From the NCBI RefSeq assembly GCF_003932785.1, contig NZ_RQYT01000002.1:62001-126000 (forward strand): a stretch of 64,000 bases of DNA. Reading direction: 5' to 3'. The notes under the pieces were generated by a model, which was not told the DNA's origin, did not search any database, and saw nothing but the letters and a program-made list of their open reading frames with translations. This DNA is from Arachnia propionica. Lineage in GTDB: Bacteria > Actinomycetota > Actinomycetes > Propionibacteriales > Propionibacteriaceae. Of the stretch, positions 59,180-64,000 are shown one piece after another (positions within the stretch are counted from its first letter, which is position 1; each line of letters opens with the position of its first letter). A program made the translations under genes and the position numbers.

Positions 59180-60687
59180 CGACCCAGCACCGCCTTCACG
59201 TATCCGGCGGTGTCGACGAGGTTCGATGCGGCGGTCTCGAAGACGGGCCACACCACGCCGATCCCGGCGAACAGGAGCAGCGAGACTCCCATCAGTGCCA
59301 TCGCCGGCCACTGGAACCGCCGCTCCACGTGGGCGTCGTCGGCGATGGGGATGGGGGTGCCCCGCGAGGTGGTGGGATCGTCCGGCAGGTAGTCCTTCAT
59401 GGGCGCCCCCCAGAACGCCTCACGCCACACCCGCTGCAACGCCATGGCGGAGACCACGGAGGCGAGGGCGATGGCGCCGAGGAGCCACCACCTCAGGGCC
59501 GGCTGAGCCGTCGCCGAACCGAGCACGAGCCCGAGTTTGCCCCACAGACCGGAGGTGGGCGGCAGACCCACGAGGGCGAGGAACCCGACGGCGACCGCGG
59601 CGGACAGCCACGGGTCCCGCCTCATGAGGCCGCTCAATCGGTCGAAGCGACCCGAGCCGTACGTGTGCTCGAAGGCCCCGCTGGCCAGTACGAGGGCTCC
59701 CATCGTCACCATGTGGTGCACCATGTAGAACAGGCCCGCGGCCAAGGAGGCCTGGGTGAGCACGACCAGACCGATGAGGATCTGGCCGACGCCGGCGACC
59801 ATCTGGAAGGCGAGCGCCCCCCGGATCCGGCGCTCCCCGAAGGTGGACAGGGAGGCGACGACGATGGTGGCCACCACGACCGCCGCCAGGATGGGAAGCC
59901 ACGGGGCCGGACCGTCGAAGACGGTCACGTAGACCCGGTAGGCGGCATACAGGGCCACCTTGGTGTGGATGGCCGCGAACAGTGACATCACCCCGGCCGA
60001 CGTCGCGGGATAGGCCCTGGGCAGCCAGCCGTGGACCGGGACGACGCCGGCCTTGACCAGCAGTGCGAAGAGGATGATGCCCGTGGCCAGGGAGATCTGC
60101 GGGTCCGCTCCCCTGTCGGCGAGAGCGGCGAGGTTCACCGTCCCCGCAGCCCCGTAGAGCAGACCGACCCCGGTGAGGAGGATTGTCGAGGTCACGATGT
60201 TCACGATGACGAACATCCGGCCGATGCCCAGGCGCCGCCAGTACCCGGTCACGGCGATGAGGGCGTAGGACGGCAGGAGCATGACCTCCACCCACACGAA
60301 CAGGTTGAACATGTCGCCCGTGAGGATGGCACCGGCCACTCCCCCGGTGAGCATGAGAATGAGCGGCACCACGAAGCGGTACCGGTCCTCACCCGTGAGG
60401 ATCAGGAAGGCCGACGAGAACACCGTCATGAAGGAGGTCGCGATGAGCATGAGCGAGCTCAGGGTGTCCGAGACGAACACGATGCCCACCCCGGGAAGGT
60501 AGGAACCGACCGAGTGCGAGATGACGGGCTCGACGCGGTGGACCAGCAGCAGTGTCACCGCCCCCACCAGTGTCAGCAGGGAGCTGCCCACCAGCGCCGT
60601 GCGCTGGATGAGGGGTTGACGCAGCAGCACCGTCGCTCCCGCCAGCAGCAGCGGAAGGGCGGCGAAGAGGGGGAGAAGAACGCTCAT
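59176..60687 (-). CDS. mrpD: Na+/H+ antiporter subunit MrpD
   Basis: This 503-aa membrane subunit has about fourteen helices and is homologous to complex I NuoM/NuoN. The proton-channel Glu is in FNLFVWVEVMLLPSYALIAVTGY and the Lys in FALLVKAGVVPVHGWLPRAYPATSAGVMSLFAAIHTKVALYA. The C-terminal part carries FWGAPMKD. MrpA and MrpD form the ion-translocating part of the complex. The ATG overlaps the mrpC stop. Confidence 0.94.
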   Translation of the reverse strand: MSVLLPLFAALPLLLAGATVLLRQPLIQRTALVGSSLLTLVGAVTLLLVHRVEPVISHSVGSYLPGVGIVFVSDTLSSLMLIATSFMTVFSSAFLILTGEDRYRFVVPLILMLTGGVAGAILTGDMFNLFVWVEVMLLPSYALIAVTGYWRRLGIGRMFVIVNIVTSTILLTGVGLLYGAAGTVNLAALADRGADPQISLATGIILFALLVKAGVVPVHGWLPRAYPATSAGVMSLFAAIHTKVALYAAYRVYVTVFDGPAPWLPILAAVVVATIVVASLSTFGERRIRGALAFQMVAGVGQILIGLVVLTQASLAAGLFYMVHHMVTMGALVLASGAFEHTYGSGRFDRLSGLMRRDPWLSAAVAVGFLALVGLPPTSGLWGKLGLVLGSATAQPALRWWLLGAIALASVVSAMALQRVWREAFWGAPMKDYLPDDPTTSRGTPIPIADDAHVERRFQWPAMALMGVSLLLFAGIGVVWPVFETAASNLVDTAGYVKAVLGR

Positions 60688-61016
60688 GCCTGCCTGCTCT
60701 CCCCCGTCTCGGGATGACGGGACAACATGTCATCGCGCCCGATCACGGCCATTGCGAGCATCAGGATGGTGACCGCGAGGGTGATGACGATGGCCGTGAG
60801 GACGAAGGCCTGAGGCAGTGGGTCCGCGAAGGACCGGATGTCACTGCCGTCGGTGATCGGTTCTGCCCGCCACCCCGGCACGCCCGTGCTCAACAGGATG
60901 AAGTTCGCGGCGTGGCTGAGGAGGCTCAGTCCGAAGACCGCCCGCACCATGGAGCGCTGCAGTAGCAGGTAGACACCCCCGGTGACGAGAACGAAGATCG
61001 TGGCGATGAGGATCAT
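60684..61016 (-). CDS. mrpC: Na+/H+ antiporter subunit MrpC
   Basis: This 110-aa NuoK-like subunit has three helices: VTGGVYLLLQRSMVRAVFGLSLLSHAANFILL, then DPLPQAFVLTAIVITLAVTILMLAMAV, which holds the family motif DPLPQALVLTAIVI almost unchanged. It overlaps mrpA and mrpD by 4 nt each. Confidence 0.94.
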   Translation of the reverse strand: MILIATIFVLVTGGVYLLLQRSMVRAVFGLSLLSHAANFILLSTGVPGWRAEPITDGSDIRSFADPLPQAFVLTAIVITLAVTILMLAMAVIGRDDMLSRHPETGESRQA

Positions 61017-63841
61017 GTGTGGCTCCCCTCTCCACGCACGGTCTCCATGGGTCCGGGCAGTTCACCCTCGAGGACCTCGTCCACCCGTTCTCGGGTGCCC
61101 TCGCCGCCGGCGCCGGATCCACGGGTGGTGCCCAACAGGTTGATCGAGATCATGATGAGACCGACGACGGCGAGATAGACGCCTGCGTCGAAGATCATCG
61201 ACGTGGTCAGGTGGACCCCGAGGAAGGTGCCGTGGATGGGCTGCAGGAAGGAGCCGGCCGCGACGAGACCGAGAATGCCGGTGCTCACCGCGATGAGGAT
61301 GCCTCCGCCGATGAGGACGAGTGGGAGTCGGGGCGGCCCGATCTGGCGGTCGCTGGTCGTCGACAGGTAGATGAGACCCACGACCGAGGACGCCACCAGC
61401 GCCGCGTTGAACCCGCCGCCCGGGTTGTTGTGCCCGCGCCAGAACAAGGCGATCGACACGACGATGAGCAACGGCACGATGATCCTGAGCACCACACGGA
61501 GCGGAATCGCGTTGGCCGTGGGGTCGAGAATGGCCCGCTGGGCGCGGGAGAGGGGATCCTGGTTGATCCACAGCTGGGAGGTGGCCAGGGCGTCGCGATC
61601 CGGTCCGGGCGGGTCGAGGAAGCGATCCCGGACGGTGGAGAGGATCGCGAGCATCGCGACACCCGCCATGCCGAGGACGGTCAGTTCGCCGAGGGTGTCG
61701 AAACCACGGAACTCGACGAGGATGACGTTGACGACGTTCTGCCCTGACGACAGGGCCTCGGTGTTGCCGAGGAAGTAGTCGGCGAGCTTGGACCGCTCCC
61801 GTCGCGCCACGAGTGCCCACACCAGCGCCGAGACTCCCGCGCCGACCAGGATCGCCGCTCCGAGGGTGATGAAGCTGCGGTGTGTCTGGCGCGGTGGGAA
61901 CCGTGTGGGCAGTTTCTGCATCACCAACATGATGACGATGATGGTGAGGCTCTCCACGAGCAGCTGGGTCATGGCGACATCAGGTGCGCCGAGGGCGAGG
62001 ATCTGGACGGTGGCCAGGATGCCGACCGCGGAGAGCGAGACCACCGCTGCAAGCCGCACCCGGGAGATGCAGACCCCCAGGGTGGCGGCAGCGATGAGGA
62101 GGAACACCACGAGGTCGATACGTCGGCTCAGGCCTCCCAGCTGGGGAGGCAGTCCCTGCTGGGAGGCCCACCAGGCGCCGGTGAGGCCGAGTACTCCGAG
62201 ACCACCGAGGATCGGGATGATGTGCCTGGTGACGGTGTCGGTGGCGACGGTTCGGTCCGCGAGGGTGCCGACCCGCTTGACGAGGTTCTCGATGTGCCGG
62301 ATGACGGTGGGGCCGTCGGGGGCCCTGCGGTTCGCCGTGATCCAGGCGGCGACCTCCTGTCGTCGCCACGTGGCCAGGCTGCCCAACCCGATCACCACGA
62401 TCGTCGCGATGAGTTCTGCGTTGAATCCGTGCCAGGTGAGCACCCCGGGCACGAACACGGCAGGGATTGACACGGCCACCGGCGCGGCGGCCGCACCGAC
62501 GAGCAGGAGGTCGTGGCTGTCGACGTCCCGGTCCTCGTCGGTGCCGTCGACGAACATCCCGAGGAGCGCACGGGTGCAGTACAGGAAGGTCAGTACCGAG
62601 CCGAGAGTGGCCACGACGAGCAATGGCAGTCCGGGGGTGAAGTGCGCGTGGTGGAGCGCGGCCAGCACGGCCTCCTTGGAGGCGAACCCGAGCATGGGCG
62701 GCAGCCCGGCCATGGAGGCAGCGCCCAGCACCGTGAATGCGAACGTCACGGGGAGTCGTCGATACAGCTTGGGTGGGAACCGCCTCAGGTCCCGGGTGCC
62801 GGTGGCATGGTCGACCACACCGACGAGCATGAACAGGCTGGACTTGAACAGGGCGTGGGCGATGGTGTGGAGGGTGGCTGCGGCCAACGCCTGGTCGGTT
62901 CCGACGCCGATCGTTGCGGTGATCAGGCCCAACTGGGAGACCGTCGAGTAGGCCATGAGCTTCTTGACGTCTGTCTGCTGGAGGGCGCACCAACCACCCA
63001 GGACCATGGTGACCAGACCCACGGGCACCAGGAGCCAGTTCCACACCGCCACTCCCTGGAAGGCGGGGCTGAAACGCATCATGAGGAAGATGCCGGCCTT
63101 GACGACGGCGGCGGCGTGGAGATAGGCGCTCACCGGTGTGACGGCAGCCATGGCGTCGGGCAGCCAGACGTGGAAGGGGAACTGCGCCGCCTTCGTGCAC
63201 GCAGCGATACCGACGAGCAGGGCGACGATGCTGGCGAAGGCGTGGTCCTCGCCCCAGATGGGGGACGCGAGGATGGTGGTGAGATTGGTGGTGCCGAGGC
63301 GCGCCCACATCAATGCTGCGGCGACGATGAACGCCACCCCGCCGGTGAAGGTGATGAGCAGGGTCCTCATGGCGGGGCCCTCGGCGCCGTGCCCCGACCG
63401 CGCGATGAGCAGGAACGAGGCCAGTGAGGTGATCTCCCAGCAGATGAACATCACGGCGAGGTCATCGGCGCACACCAGCCCCACCATGGCGGTGGTGAAG
63501 GCCACCATGACGAGGTAGAAACTACGATGCCGTCCCTTGGGGAGGTATCTCGTGGCGTAGACGAGGACCACGGCGCCGATGAGCAGCGCCAGGAGGCTGA
63601 AGATGGCTGCTGTTCGGTCGTAGGAGAAGGCGACGCGCACCCCGAGGCCCGGCACCCAGTCGAAGCCCCACACCACGGCATGGCCGGACAGGGCACGTAC
63701 CGTGTCCGGGGCCATGATCCCCGCGGCCGCGACGTAGACGACTGCGAGGAACCATCCGGTGTGACGGTCGAGGACCTTGGACACGCTGGGTGTCAGGGCA
63801 AGGGAAACCCCCAACAGGCACAGGGAGATCAAGACAGTCAT
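61013..63841 (-). CDS. mrpA: Na+/H+ antiporter subunit MrpA with fused MrpB domain
   Basis: This 942-aa membrane subunit has a NuoL-like part (about 1-480) with the channel Glu in VMFICWEITSLASFLLIARSGH, Lys in CTKAAQFPFHVWLPDAMAAVTPVSAYLHAAAVVKAG, and ALFKSSLFMLVGVVDHATGTRD. A DUF4040/MbeE region follows, then a C-terminal MnhB domain with RGHNNPGGGFNAALVASSVVG. The fusion explains the absence of a separate mrpB. The ATG has a TAGGAT box 10 nt upstream, giving a nearly leaderless start. The preceding gene ends 34 bp before on the same strand. Confidence 0.95.
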   Translation of the reverse strand: MTVLISLCLLGVSLALTPSVSKVLDRHTGWFLAVVYVAAAGIMAPDTVRALSGHAVVWGFDWVPGLGVRVAFSYDRTAAIFSLLALLIGAVVLVYATRYLPKGRHRSFYLVMVAFTTAMVGLVCADDLAVMFICWEITSLASFLLIARSGHGAEGPAMRTLLITFTGGVAFIVAAALMWARLGTTNLTTILASPIWGEDHAFASIVALLVGIAACTKAAQFPFHVWLPDAMAAVTPVSAYLHAAAVVKAGIFLMMRFSPAFQGVAVWNWLLVPVGLVTMVLGGWCALQQTDVKKLMAYSTVSQLGLITATIGVGTDQALAAATLHTIAHALFKSSLFMLVGVVDHATGTRDLRRFPPKLYRRLPVTFAFTVLGAASMAGLPPMLGFASKEAVLAALHHAHFTPGLPLLVVATLGSVLTFLYCTRALLGMFVDGTDEDRDVDSHDLLLVGAAAAPVAVSIPAVFVPGVLTWHGFNAELIATIVVIGLGSLATWRRQEVAAWITANRRAPDGPTVIRHIENLVKRVGTLADRTVATDTVTRHIIPILGGLGVLGLTGAWWASQQGLPPQLGGLSRRIDLVVFLLIAAATLGVCISRVRLAAVVSLSAVGILATVQILALGAPDVAMTQLLVESLTIIVIMLVMQKLPTRFPPRQTHRSFITLGAAILVGAGVSALVWALVARRERSKLADYFLGNTEALSSGQNVVNVILVEFRGFDTLGELTVLGMAGVAMLAILSTVRDRFLDPPGPDRDALATSQLWINQDPLSRAQRAILDPTANAIPLRVVLRIIVPLLIVVSIALFWRGHNNPGGGFNAALVASSVVGLIYLSTTSDRQIGPPRLPLVLIGGGILIAVSTGILGLVAAGSFLQPIHGTFLGVHLTTSMIFDAGVYLAVVGLIMISINLLGTTRGSGAGGEGTRERVDEVLEGELPGPMETVRGEGSHT

Positions 63842-63875
63842 AGAGCTTCAGATCCTACCCTGCCCGGCGGGTTCA

Positions 63876-64000
63876 TCAGCTCGCCGCTGACAGCTGTTGC
63901 CATTCCTCCCACGAGTAGAGCCACACGCCGATGCCCTCGCTCGGTTCCATCATGCGGTCCGACCCGGTGAACTCGACGACATCCCCGATGTTGGTCCGTG
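63876..64000 (-). CDS. C-terminal end of an unidentified gene
   Basis: Only the last 40 codons lie in the window. They end TNIGDVVEFTGSDRMM... and, before the stop, WLYSWEEWQQLSAAS. The frame is supported by the stop placement and codon bias (G/C in third positions). I do not recognise the protein. It runs toward mrpA with 34 bp between and may be in the same transcript. Confidence 0.6.
   Translation of the reverse strand, partial: RTNIGDVVEFTGSDRMMEPSEGIGVWLYSWEEWQQLSAAS

Overview
The window comes from a high-GC actinobacterium, most probably of the family Propionibacteriaceae. The case rests on gene content: RbpA, SepH, FtsR, a GarA-like FHA protein, DUF3000/DUF3710/DUF4193/DUF4235/DUF5998 proteins, a second gyrase-like ParC, and a PPi-type phosphofructokinase (GGDD motif, about 405 aa) of the kind classically known from propionibacteria. 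Almost all of it is ordinary chromosomal core. I see no insertion sequence, prophage, integron or CRISPR array.

Layout. 1-8.3 kb: partial carbonic anhydrase, parC and an App1-type phosphatase (minus), then DUF5998, phosphodiesterase, glycosyltransferase and tdk (plus), meeting sepH tail to tail. 8.4-15.2 kb: DUF4193, DUF4235, dut, DUF3710, OB-fold protein, the ceoB/ceoC K+-channel subunits divergent from a KimA-like permease, then an RNA uracil methyltransferase gene broken by a frameshift in a run of seven C. 15.2-24.5 kb: acnA behind an 18-bp palindrome, two tandem zinc-ribbon paralogs, dxs, and a CbiX-like/msrB/DUF3000/RNase D operon. 24.5-25.1 kb: four tRNA genes (Val-CAC on minus; Gly-GCC, Cys-GCA, Val-GAC on plus). 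25.1-34.7 kb: GNAT, an unknown gene, thrS-HIT-DUF881-Sbp-DUF881, FHA-FtsR, DUF151, MerR, YihY. 34.7-43.6 kb: PPi-PFK, two TadE-like proteins, YciO/Sua5, an amidohydrolase divergent from YggS, a GH3 glycosidase with a small ORFan, and an Eis-like acetyltransferase. 43.6-50.2 kb: a CsoR-family/persulfide-reductase operon with its operator, lpd, an HTH-MurA fusion, a GDPD and rbpA. 50.2-64 kb (minus): a RetSat/ferredoxin-reductase fusion, then twelve genes (mrpA-C-D-E-F-G, metY, metX, metW, lnt, ppm, fxsA) in which every junction overlaps, and the end of one more gene.

How it works together. The ceoB/ceoC/KimA-like set and the Mrp antiporter point to K+, Na+ and pH control. metY-metX-metW form a direct-sulfhydrylation methionine route. 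lnt and ppm serve lipoprotein acylation and mannosyl-lipid synthesis. SepH, FtsR, Sbp and DUF881 proteins and the HTH-MurA protein relate to division and envelope.

A recurring feature is promoter placement. At about sixteen genes a TAnnnT-like -10 box ends 6-7 nt before an ATG or GTG with no Shine-Dalgarno sequence, which predicts leaderless mRNAs. I used this rule to choose several starts. All functional statements are inferred from sequence and family knowledge. No search or alignment was run.
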